Part shown: piece by piece, positions 55,437 through 63,670 of the stretch | Numbering within the stretch: position 1 is the first letter of the stretch | Layout of the letters: each line of letters begins with the position of its first letter | Assembly (NCBI RefSeq): GCF_005877885.1 | Contig: NZ_VCHY01000015.1 | Coordinates: 62,001 to 126,000, forward strand | Source: Labilibacter sediminis | GTDB taxonomy: Bacteria > Bacteroidota > Bacteroidia > Bacteroidales > Marinilabiliaceae | Direction of reading: 5' to 3' | DNA length: 64,000 nucleotides | Program-made: the position numbers and the translations under genes | Notes under the pieces: model-generated | Told to the model about the DNA's origin: nothing | Database searches by the model: none | The model's input: the letters and a program-made list of their open reading frames with translations, nothing else

Positions 55437-56312
55437 ATGTTTAAGTATCACGAACCGGTTTTTCGTCCGCCTGCCGAGGCAGCCTCAGCCATCATACAAG
55501 CCACCCTGGGGTGCTCATGGAATAAATGTGCTTTCTGTGAAATGTACAGTTCAAAGCAATTTAAAACCAGAAGTTTTGAAGAGTTAAAACAGGAGATAAA
55601 GTTTTTGGCTAAAGTATTGCCTTCTACCAAAAAAGTGTTTTTGGCCGATGGAAATGCCTTTGTGCTTTCCGCTGCTAAGTTAATGCCTGTTTTGAGTGAG
55701 ATAAATAAAAACTTCGGCAGGATTCAACGAATATCATCCTATGCCTTACCTAAGGATATCCTGGCAAAAAGTTATGACGAGTTGGTTGATTTAAGAGCAA
55801 ACGGACTAAAACTATTGTATATAGGGATAGAAAGCGGCGATGACGAGGTTCTTAAACTTCAGAATAAGGGAGAAACGTTTACCTCAACCCGGGAAGGTAT
55901 TTTAAAAGCGCATGAAGCAGGTATTGACACTTCGGTAATGATACTAACCGGCTTAGGAGGGGAGAAGTATACAGAGCAGCATGCCGTTAATTCTGCCAAA
56001 CTCATTAATACAATTAATCCGAAATTACTGTCGAGTCTTAACTTAAGTTTTCCTTATGGTGTGGAGCATTACAAGAGTAAGTTTCAGGGTGAATTTATAC
56101 CACTGACCATTGCCGGAGTTTTAAGAGAGATGCAGATGTTTATGGCTAATCTTGATTTAGAAGGAACAATATATCGAAGCGACCATGTATCCAATCAGTT
56201 GGTGTTAAAGGGTGTTTTGAACAGAGATAAAGAAGTATTGCTAAATCAAATTGAGGACGCTCTGGCGAACACACCCGAAGGTTTATATCCCGATGCACCA
56301 ATGATGCTTTAG
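55437..56312 (+). CDS. radical SAM protein
   Basis: The 291-residue protein has the cluster motif C26-SWNK-C31-AF-C34 (CX4CX2C, one residue longer than the classic CX3CX2C but normal for this NifB/Elp3-like subfamily), followed by EMYSSKQFKTRSFEEL. It has the radical SAM barrel features GIESGDDEVLKLQNKGET, VMILTGLGGEKY and LLSSLNLSFPYG. It has no accessory B12 or SPASM domain. The start is the ATG at 55437, 38 bases after a TATCTTTG -7 box. Product unknown. Confidence 0.88.
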   Translation: MFKYHEPVFRPPAEAASAIIQATLGCSWNKCAFCEMYSSKQFKTRSFEELKQEIKFLAKVLPSTKKVFLADGNAFVLSAAKLMPVLSEINKNFGRIQRISSYALPKDILAKSYDELVDLRANGLKLLYIGIESGDDEVLKLQNKGETFTSTREGILKAHEAGIDTSVMILTGLGGEKYTEQHAVNSAKLINTINPKLLSSLNLSFPYGVEHYKSKFQGEFIPLTIAGVLREMQMFMANLDLEGTIYRSDHVSNQLVLKGVLNRDKEVLLNQIEDALANTPEGLYPDAPMML

Positions 56313-56948
56313 TGTTCTTTTTTTCATTAGTGACCGGGTAATATCTTTAACTAAAGAAATTATACTATTGGCGTTTCACCCAAACCCGACTTCATTTTTT
56401 GGCTTAATCCAAAAAACAGAAGCAAAAAAGATCAAGGCTGCTTTAAAAATAACGTTCTTATTTACACAAAGATCAAGTGCGGCCGGGTGATCTTCGAGCA
56501 AAGCTCTCAGCTTCCCGGTCTTACTAAATCTTTATGTAAAACAAAAGTAATTTTTAAAGAGGCCATTGACTTGCGTACTGTAAAATAATTCCAAGCCCAA
56601 ACAAACTATTACAAAAAGCAATTATTTAAGTATTTACCTAATTTACAGAAAACAATGTTATAAACATGTAACTTCTCCGCTTGCCAGCCGCAGGGAGGAA
56701 GTAAATAGAATATCTCCGGAGGCGATAGTTATAAAGCTAAACAACTCCGGAGGAGTTCCATATTGATGATATAAAAACTTCTCCGTGTCTTTGTGTCTCT
56801 GTGTTCATTTTTCGTAAGAAACATCACTGTTAGCCCGATATCCTTTTTTGAGTTTATCTATTTCTTCCATAACTTTATATGTATGACATGATTTGGTAAA
56901 AAAGTTTTTGCTCTGATAGTATTTGTACTTACCTCAAAAAAACGCTGT
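56313..56948. other. repeat region before the isoprenoid-type operon
   Basis: Family-D copy 2 (56376-56645), two CTCCGGAGG-type palindromes (56710-56756), a CTCCGTGTCTTTGTGTC repeat (56774-56815). No gene is supported; the operon's promoter must lie in 56820-56948, but I see no clear TAnnTTTG. Confidence 0.7.
56376..56645 (-). repeat. family-D repeat, copy 2 (inverted)
   Basis: Reverse complement of the unit at 38600-38895, with AAGGCTGCTTTAAAAATAACG and GCTCTCAGCTTCCCGGTC. The two copies face each other around ~17.5 kb. Confidence 0.85.
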
Positions 56949-57800
56949 ATGGAAAATCTTGCGCAAATGAAAAAGCATGCCAAAGAAATGCGTTCAAAAG
57001 TATTTGAATATCTCCTAAAAACGCGAGGATGGAAATACAGATCTTTCTTAAGGTATCTGCGTTTTTTTAAATATATATCATTTAGTCCCAAGCGAGGCGA
57101 TTTTCTGGAATCCTACTATACCTTAATGCGTTACATTGATGATGTTGTGGATGGGGATGCTCCATTGCCAAATGGATATAGTACTCCGACAGAGTATATC
57201 CAGGCTAAATTGGAGTTCTCTAAGTCGCTGGTGGATGCTGGTGACGAAGCAGACTATTTACTACTGTATTGTTATCAGCTGGCAGAGAAGTTTGGAGAAG
57301 ATTTTACGGACGAAACCAATGATATATTATCCAGTCTCTTGTTTGATGCCAAACGGCGTGGGAAGGATATCTTTTTTCCGGAGAAAGAATTGATGCATCA
57401 CTTTCACCTCCTGGATGTAAGAGGTACCATACGTGCAACTTTAAAATTATTTAAAGAGTCGCCTGATAAATATGAATTATTGTCTCCCCTGGGTATTGCA
57501 ACGCGTATTCATTATGATTTACAGGATTATGAATCGGATCTTAAAGCCGGTTATATAAATATTTCACAAGAGGATTGTACTCAGTTTGGCATTGATTCCG
57601 GAAATATCAGGAACACTTCTCATCCTTCCGTTCAAAAATGGTTTCAACACCAGGCTAATAAAGGAATGAAGTTACTGGATGAGCATCACCGGAATTTATC
57701 TTTGGCAGATTTTTCTTTATTGACAAGAACTACATTACCCCTGGTGTATGAATTACCCGCTAAAAAGTTTTTTAATAAAGTGTTGTCTTCGGTCAATTAA
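56949..57800 (+). CDS. squalene/phytoene synthase-like head-to-head prenyltransferase
   Basis: The 283-residue protein has both aspartate-rich motifs of the squalene/phytoene synthase family. The first is RYIDDVVDGD with D64/D65/D68. The second is RIHYDLQDYESDLKAGYINIS with D190, D193 and D197. SYYTLMRYIDDVVDGDAP is a typical family block. Such enzymes join two prenyl diphosphates head to head. The protein lacks a C-terminal membrane anchor, like bacterial homologues. First gene of a six-gene operon; the next gene begins 25 bases after its stop. Which prenyl diphosphates it joins is not clear. Confidence 0.82.
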   Translation: MENLAQMKKHAKEMRSKVFEYLLKTRGWKYRSFLRYLRFFKYISFSPKRGDFLESYYTLMRYIDDVVDGDAPLPNGYSTPTEYIQAKLEFSKSLVDAGDEADYLLLYCYQLAEKFGEDFTDETNDILSSLLFDAKRRGKDIFFPEKELMHHFHLLDVRGTIRATLKLFKESPDKYELLSPLGIATRIHYDLQDYESDLKAGYINISQEDCTQFGIDSGNIRNTSHPSVQKWFQHQANKGMKLLDEHHRNLSLADFSLLTRTTLPLVYELPAKKFFNKVLSSVN

Positions 57801-57825
57801 TAAAGTGTTATTGGAGAAATAAAAA

Positions 57826-58674
57826 ATGAGCCTTATGACGAATAAATACCCACCCAATGATTCGAGCAGGTGCGAATCTGGTTTTTATCTCACCAAATGG
57901 TTTTTGGATTGTATTGATGAAGATGGGGGGACTATGATCGCTTATTCGGCAAAAATGAGTTGGAACGGTTTTTCTGTTCCATACACCAGTGTATTTTTAT
58001 TTCAATCCGGTAAAGTAATAATCAATAAATCCAGGCTGGATCAGCCTGTCAGTCCTTTAAAAAAAGGTGAAATAATAGAATGGCACGACAAAAGATATGG
58101 AGTAAAAGGCACTTGGAAGCAAACCTCACCAACTTTAAAAGAAAAGCTTTATGAATCTCAAAACGGGTATTTAGAGTGGTGTTGTTATCAGCCCGAAGCA
58201 AATACGGAAGTACATATAAAAGGAAAAGGAATAATTAAAGGAAAGGGATATGCTGAACAGTTAACATTAACCATTGAACCATGGAAAATACATATGGAGC
58301 AATTACGATGGGGAAGATTTCATTCGGGAGAGGATAGCCTGGTTTGGGTTGAATTTAAGGGGGAGAAGTTAAAACGATGGGTCTGGTATAATGGCAAAAA
58401 GGTTGAAGCCACTCATCTTGATGATGATCATTTATTTATTCTCAAGTTAGGTATTCAGCTAAAATTGGAAAATAAACAGGTGCTGGAACAAGGGAAAAAA
58501 ATTTATAATATCGCCAAATCACTCTTGTCTTATTTACCGGGATTTAATAAAGTAATACCAGGCTTTTTTTTAAATGCCAAAGAAATAAAATGGATGAGCA
58601 GAGGCACACTTGAACAGGATGGAGCAAGTATACGGCAAGGTTGGGCTATTCATGAACTGGTTGATTTTGTATAA
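57826..58674 (+). CDS. CrtC/AttH-like lipocalin-fold protein
   Basis: The 282-residue protein resembles carotenoid 1,2-hydratase (CrtC) and AttH-like proteins: a tandem lipocalin-type beta fold with GKGIIKGKGYAEQLTLTIEPW followed by LRWGRFHSGEDSLVWVEFKG. It has no signal peptide, although close relatives are often periplasmic. Given the neighbouring prenyltransferase, it could bind or hydrate an isoprenoid. It sits in the second position, 10 bases before the ABC ATPase gene. Similarity to CrtC is remote, so the enzymatic role is inferred. Confidence 0.62.
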   Translation: MSLMTNKYPPNDSSRCESGFYLTKWFLDCIDEDGGTMIAYSAKMSWNGFSVPYTSVFLFQSGKVIINKSRLDQPVSPLKKGEIIEWHDKRYGVKGTWKQTSPTLKEKLYESQNGYLEWCCYQPEANTEVHIKGKGIIKGKGYAEQLTLTIEPWKIHMEQLRWGRFHSGEDSLVWVEFKGEKLKRWVWYNGKKVEATHLDDDHLFILKLGIQLKLENKQVLEQGKKIYNIAKSLLSYLPGFNKVIPGFFLNAKEIKWMSRGTLEQDGASIRQGWAIHELVDFV

Positions 58675-58683
58675 ACTAAACAG

Positions 58684-59289
58684 ATGATTCTGCAAGTAGA
58701 AAATATCCAAAAAGCATTTGGTTCAAAACATGTTTTGAACGGAATTTCTATTGCCATTCATCAGGGTATGCTGATAGGTATAGTGGGTGAAAACGGGGCC
58801 GGTAAATCTACACTGGTAAAAATATTAGTTGGGCTATGGAAAGCTGATAGTGGTAGGTTATCAATCAATTGCAAAACAGGTTATTGCCCACAATTACCCC
58901 TGGTTTTTCAACACTTATCGGTAATGGAGAATTTTAGATATTTTGCTTCAGCCTATAAACTATGTACTCATAAAGGGGATAAGCAACCCTATTATGAACA
59001 GTTAATGAAGCTTTTTCGATTTGATGAATATAAGAATCAATTGGTGATGAATTTAAGCGGAGGTACTATTCAAAAGTTAAACCTTGCCATCGCCCTGATG
59101 CATCAACCCGATTTATTAATTCTTGATGAGCCTTATAATGGTTTTGATTGGGATACCTATCTGTGCTTTTGGGAATACATCAAGCACTTTAGAGAAGAGG
59201 GAGGAAGTATTCTGTTGGTGACTCACCTGTTAACAGATACCTCAGTGTTTGACCAGGTTTATAATATTAAAAAGGGTGTTTTGGAATGA
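58684..59289 (+). CDS. ABC transporter ATP-binding subunit
   Basis: The 201-residue ATPase has Walker A GENGAGKS (35-42), signature LSGGT (123-127), Walker B LLILDEP (143-149) and the H-loop in LLVTHLL. It is a short ABC-2-type ATPase. It overlaps the permease gene by four bases (ATGA), so the two are translated together. It would drive export of a compound made by the neighbouring enzymes. Confidence 0.93.
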   Translation: MILQVENIQKAFGSKHVLNGISIAIHQGMLIGIVGENGAGKSTLVKILVGLWKADSGRLSINCKTGYCPQLPLVFQHLSVMENFRYFASAYKLCTHKGDKQPYYEQLMKLFRFDEYKNQLVMNLSGGTIQKLNLAIALMHQPDLLILDEPYNGFDWDTYLCFWEYIKHFREEGGSILLVTHLLTDTSVFDQVYNIKKGVLE

Positions 59290-60047
59290 AAGAAAGTCGC
59301 TTATATATTAGTTTTGTTCTGATTATGAAGCTGTTGCTCAGAAGACGGATGGTGCCTGTTTTAATGGTTGTGATCCCTGCAGCTTTCTTTTTGGTTGTTT
59401 ATTTAACCACCTCAACCAGGGTGATTCCTTTCAGGGTTGCATCTATGGCTGAAGATATTTTTATAGAAGTGGGCGAGAGAAGCTGTTCCCTTGCATTTTT
59501 TGCAGTGGCCTCTGTTGGTTTTCTTTCATCTTACGTGGGGCTTATCCTCATTCAAAGTAATGTGGCCGTTAATCATCGATTAATCATTTGTGGGTATCAT
59601 CCTTTAGAGATATTGTTAAGCCATTTTATTGTATTGTTCATGATCATTCTTTTTGTGGCTGCATATACAAGTTTGTCACTTTTAATCTTTTTTTCTCCGT
59701 CACAATTCATCTTATTTTTTCTGAGTTTGATACTTGCAGGATGGGTATATGGAAGTTATGGTTTGGCCATAGGAAGCTTGATAAAAGGGGAGCTCGAAGG
59801 TATTTTAATGATAGTGTTACTTGCGAATATTGATGCCGGATGGCTTCAAAACCCACTATTTTATGCCGAAGCTGAAAACCAGGTAATCATCAGGTATTTG
59901 CCGGCTTATTTCCCCTCTCAGGCAGCTATTATTTCAGCTTTCTCAACTTATGATGTAATCAATGTAGTTTTAGGTTCTTTGATCTACGGATCACTCTTTT
60001 TTATATTGGCCAATGCCATGTTTTATTCTAAAATGAAGAAAGTGTAA
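59286..60047 (+). CDS. ABC-2-type transporter permease
   Basis: The 253-residue protein has six predicted membrane helices and the length of ABC-2 permeases. Helices are separated by short loops; the segments FLSSYVGLILIQSNVAVNHRLI and HPLEILLSHFIVLFMIILF show the usual pattern. Direct overlap with the ATPase gene identifies it as its partner. Substrate unknown, but the operon context suggests a lipid or isoprenoid. Confidence 0.85.
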   Translation: MKESRLYISFVLIMKLLLRRRMVPVLMVVIPAAFFLVVYLTTSTRVIPFRVASMAEDIFIEVGERSCSLAFFAVASVGFLSSYVGLILIQSNVAVNHRLIICGYHPLEILLSHFIVLFMIILFVAAYTSLSLLIFFSPSQFILFFLSLILAGWVYGSYGLAIGSLIKGELEGILMIVLLANIDAGWLQNPLFYAEAENQVIIRYLPAYFPSQAAIISAFSTYDVINVVLGSLIYGSLFFILANAMFYSKMKKV

Positions 60048-60059
60048 AACGTTAAAGCA

Positions 60060-61979
60060 ATGAAATCAGGCAAATACAGAATAAATAAAGTACTATATGG
60101 TGTCTTTTTTATCATTATCCTCCCTGCACTACTATGGTTATGGAGCGTTTATACCAATCCATTGATACAAATGCCTGCCATTCAATCTTCTTTTTGGGGA
60201 CCTGCACTATTTATTGCGGGATTGTTACTTATGTTGTGGGGTATGTATGCCATTGTCAGGTATGGCAATGGATTGCCCATGAATGCCTATCCGCCTGCTA
60301 AGTTGGTTAAACAGGGACCATACCGCTTAATGTATCACCCCATTTATTACGGATTTGGGATTTTACTGATAGGGGCGTCTATATATTTTGGTTCGGTCAG
60401 TGGTATTTGGTTAGTTACGCCTGTAACCATTCTTGGTATGATGGCCTTAGTATGGGGATACGAAAGGATTCAATTACAAAAAAGATTTCCTGAATACGAA
60501 TCACCGGTATTTTTTTCATTACCGGCTAATGTCAACAAAAAAGCTTTTTGGAATCATCGTGTTATTGCTTTTGTGTTACCCGCTTTTTTCTGGATAACAG
60601 GAAATGCATTGAGCCTGTTATTGTACGATGATCATATCTCCATATCTAAACAGGTTGGGATTGTCGAGTACCTTCCGTTCTCAGGCGAAATTAGCTGGCT
60701 GTTGCTTCTTTTATTTTTGGCAATACCTTTTTTACGGCTTTCCCAATCAGATTTACGAGACTGGACTATTTCGTCTTTAGTGGCAATTTTTCTGATATTC
60801 ATGACAGCAGTGCTCTTACCTAAAGTAGGGATTAGATATTTTTTAAATGATGATGCTGTGATGGGAAAGGAAGGGGTTTTTATGATACAACTTCCTTATT
60901 TTAAGTTATTGACTTTTCATGGTTGTTTGATTTTGTTACTAGGAAGAATCTTTGCCAGATCTTTATTTCGTTTAAGTTTATTTATATGGAGTATCACACT
61001 TATACTCTTTGTGAATATGCTTAGCTTGAGCCAGTGGCCGTTATTAAATATGGTCAGTTCTTTAATCATGTATCTGATAATTATTAGAAGAAACGTCATA
61101 TGGGAAAAATTGAGGCTTGTTGCAGAACGTATCGCTAACTCCTGGAAGGAGTGGGTGATTGGCCCTGTTCGGATCATAAACCATGGATTTTATGTTGGCG
61201 TTGCTGCTTTTTTAGGTGTTGTTTTGTCAGGGTGGTTAGTTGGTAGCCAATATGTTTGGGCTATTGTTGTTTTCGGATTGGTTGTGATTGTTTTTTCGGC
61301 CTTGTGGGCACAATTTATTGAGGGATCTGAGAAACTGAAACGTCCATATGGGTATTACGGAGCATTGGTAGGAATTATTTTTTCCTCAATAGTAGTAGGT
61401 TTAATGGGCTATGATGTGTGGGTTATTATAGGCGTTATTTCTGTTTTTATGCCATGGATGCAAGCTATAGGTCGTTTACGTTGCCTTATAAATGGTTGCT
61501 GTCATGGTAGTGTAACAAATAAAGAGGCTTTGGGAATTCGATATTTTCATCCGCGATCCAGGGTTTGCGGGCTATCGGACATGAAAGGGGAATTGCTTCA
61601 CCCAACTCCGTTATATGCAATTGTTTGGCTCTTTATGGTTGGTTTGGTTTTATTGGTCTTGTGGTTCAGACAGGTTTCGTATCCTATGATTTTTGGACTG
61701 TATTTAATTTTATCAGGGATAGGGCGTTTTGTTGAGGAGGCTTATAGAGGTGAAGTACAGACACCAATTGTATTTGGCCTTCGCTTGTATCAATGGACGG
61801 CTGTTGTATCTGTAATGGTGGGTGCATTTATGACTACGCTTAAAGTTAACCGCCTCGAACTGGAACCTATCTATGAATTAGATATTTTATATGCAGGCCT
61901 TGTGTTAGGATTTTTTACTTTTTTGGCAATGGGTGTGGATTTTCCTAAATCCAATCTGCGTTTTTCGCGATTAGTATAA
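60060..61979 (+). CDS. multi-domain membrane protein: ICMT-like and Lgt-like domains fused
   Basis: The 639-residue protein has about 17 membrane helices. Residues 1-165 resemble isoprenylcysteine-type methyltransferases: KLVKQGPYRLMYHPIYYGFGILLIG (79-104) and YERIQLQKRFPEY. The middle (170-370) is an uncharacterised membrane segment. Residues from about 460 resemble prolipoprotein diacylglyceryl transferase (Lgt): AIGRLRCLINGCCHGSV (465-481), HPTPLYAIV (about 514) and GRFVEEAYRGEVQTP. The glycerol-transfer arginines are only partly conserved. I know no protein with this combination. It starts 12 bases after the permease gene and may methylate and acylate or glycerolate a lipid made by the cluster. 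Confidence 0.68.
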   Translation: MKSGKYRINKVLYGVFFIIILPALLWLWSVYTNPLIQMPAIQSSFWGPALFIAGLLLMLWGMYAIVRYGNGLPMNAYPPAKLVKQGPYRLMYHPIYYGFGILLIGASIYFGSVSGIWLVTPVTILGMMALVWGYERIQLQKRFPEYESPVFFSLPANVNKKAFWNHRVIAFVLPAFFWITGNALSLLLYDDHISISKQVGIVEYLPFSGEISWLLLLLFLAIPFLRLSQSDLRDWTISSLVAIFLIFMTAVLLPKVGIRYFLNDDAVMGKEGVFMIQLPYFKLLTFHGCLILLLGRIFARSLFRLSLFIWSITLILFVNMLSLSQWPLLNMVSSLIMYLIIIRRNVIWEKLRLVAERIANSWKEWVIGPVRIINHGFYVGVAAFLGVVLSGWLVGSQYVWAIVVFGLVVIVFSALWAQFIEGSEKLKRPYGYYGALVGIIFSSIVVGLMGYDVWVIIGVISVFMPWMQAIGRLRCLINGCCHGSVTNKEALGIRYFHPRSRVCGLSDMKGELLHPTPLYAIVWLFMVGLVLLVLWFRQVSYPMIFGLYLILSGIGRFVEEAYRGEVQTPIVFGLRLYQWTAVVSVMVGAFMTTLKVNRLELEPIYELDILYAGLVLGFFTFLAMGVDFPKSNLRFSRLV

Positions 61980-61997
61980 CCTCTTAATGTATAGCGT

Positions 61998-63134
61998 ATG
62001 CTTGTTTCTGATATAATAAGGCAATGTGGAACTCCTGTTTATGTGTATGAAGAGAATAGAATTTCGCAAAACTATCAGGAAATAGTTAATGCGTTTCCTT
62101 ATCAGAATAAACAAGTGCATTATGCCGTGATGTGTAATAACAATATGGAGGTTTTAAAAATTCTTAGAAACCTGGGTAGCTCGGTTCAGATTAATTCGTT
62201 GCTTGAATTAGAATTGGTTAAAAAAGCAGGGTTTAAGAAGGAGCAAATTTCTTTCACTTCCACAGGAATGAATACAGAAAGTTTGCAGACCATAGTGAAA
62301 GAGGAGATCCAGGTTAACCTTGATTCTGTTGAAGAAGTTGAGAAGTATTGCAGGTTAAGTGGAGGCAGAAGTTTTGGGATCAGAATAAATATAAAAGAAG
62401 ACATTGAACTGGAAGAAGGCCATACAAATTCCTATAAAAGTTCGGATGTTGGAATTTGCGAGGATGATTTTACAGAGGTGAAAAAGGTAGCTAAGAAATG
62501 GGGGAGCAGGATTAATGGGATTCATGGTTATTTGGCATCTAATTTATTAGAAACAGCGCCATTTATAAGGTTCTCAAACTATATGGCAGTGTGTGCAAAA
62601 CATTTCGATGACCTGGAATATGTGAATTTCGGGAGCGGATTTGGTGTCTTTTGTGAATCTCTTGATAGAAAGTTTGATTTTGACCTAATAGGAAATCATT
62701 ACTCAAATATTATGCAGGAACTGAGTAGTTATTTTGATAAAAATATACAATTGAAAATAGAGCCGGGCCGTTCTGTTGTCGCTTCTGCAGGTATACTTTT
62801 AACCAGAGTAACCAATGTAAAACAACTCAAAAATAAAAAACAGCTTTCGATAGATGTTGGGTTTGGGGACTTTGCCCGCCCAAAACTATATGATGCCTGT
62901 CATTCTATTGAAGTGGTAGGGAAAAATGGAGCCAATGAGGTTTATGATGTCAGGGGCAATACGGTATTGCAATCTGATTTTCTGGGAAGAAACAGGGCAC
63001 TTCCCATAGTGGAAGAAAATGATATCCTTGTTATACGAAATACAGGTGGTTATGGTAGTGTGATGGCTTCAGGTTTTCCGGGAAAAAGAAAACCTATGGA
63101 GATTTTGGTTCAATCATTTCCGGAATTACGATAA
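61998..63134 (+). CDS. alanine-racemase-fold decarboxylase homologue without catalytic residues
   Basis: The 378-residue protein has the fold-type III PLP decarboxylase layout (LysA/ornithine decarboxylase family): the TIM barrel with EPGRSVVASAG, the LPIVEENDILVIRNTGGYGSVMAS C-terminal segment, and FGSGFGV. The Schiff-base lysine, normally in YAxKAN, is replaced by methionine (Y42-A-V-M45-C-N), and the C-terminal cysteine of the CESxD motif is replaced (VLQSD). The phosphate loop and GYG tyrosine remain. It is either a non-PLP or PLP-binding pseudoenzyme, or an enzyme with a different chemistry. Last gene of the six-gene operon; its stop codon lies in the first bases of a MITE-like element. 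Confidence 0.82.
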   Translation: MLVSDIIRQCGTPVYVYEENRISQNYQEIVNAFPYQNKQVHYAVMCNNNMEVLKILRNLGSSVQINSLLELELVKKAGFKKEQISFTSTGMNTESLQTIVKEEIQVNLDSVEEVEKYCRLSGGRSFGIRINIKEDIELEEGHTNSYKSSDVGICEDDFTEVKKVAKKWGSRINGIHGYLASNLLETAPFIRFSNYMAVCAKHFDDLEYVNFGSGFGVFCESLDRKFDFDLIGNHYSNIMQELSSYFDKNIQLKIEPGRSVVASAGILLTRVTNVKQLKNKKQLSIDVGFGDFARPKLYDACHSIEVVGKNGANEVYDVRGNTVLQSDFLGRNRALPIVEENDILVIRNTGGYGSVMASGFPGKRKPMEILVQSFPELR

Positions 63135-63305
63135 ACCCACAATATGCATTAGAAAATCTATTACACATTGAAATTCCTTCAAAACAAGTCACTTCGTTAC
63201 TTCACCTCAACTCACCAGAACGATGCTATGCCTCGTTTCGGTAAAGTCTTGTTTTATTGCACTTTCAATCCTCATGACGAAGTTCTAATACATAATGCGG
63301 GATAA
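63132..63305 (-). repeat. MITE-like palindromic element, copy 5
   Basis: TAAACCC at the left forms the stop codon of the preceding gene (TAA at 63132-63134). Ends GCGGGATAA at the right. Same orientation as copies 4 and 6. Confidence 0.88.
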
Positions 63306-63451
63306 ATATTTTTGGATGCTGATATTGCCATAATTCTACAGCTCCCGAAGGAGTTTTATGTTCGTGATGTGGATCGTAAAAACTTCTCAGTGCCTTTGTG
63401 TCTCTGTGTTCATCTTTTATAAAGGACAGCACAAGGTCTTAGAATATAAAA

Positions 63452-63480
63452 AAGGCCGGTATCAATAAAGATCCGGCCTT
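63452..63480 (-). terminator. hairpin reading as a leftward terminator
   Basis: AAGGCCGG (63452-63459) pairs with CCGGCCTT (63473-63480); on the minus strand T6 follows. No gene to its right in this window reads leftward into it. Confidence 0.5.
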
Positions 63481-63499
63481 AAATTTCAAAAGGGAATTA

Positions 63500-63670
63500 T
63501 TAAACCCGCGTTATGCATTAGAAAATCTACTACGCATTGAAACTGCTTCAAAACAAGACACTTCGTTGCATTACGTCAGCTCACCAGAACGATGCTATGC
63601 CTCGCTTCCGAAATACCTTGTTTTATTGCTCTTTCAATGCTCGTCACAAAGTTCTAATACATAATCCGGG
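63500..63670 (-). repeat. MITE-like palindromic element, copy 6
   Basis: TTAAACCCGCG to ATCCGGG; the right-hand TTAA is lost. Confidence 0.85.
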
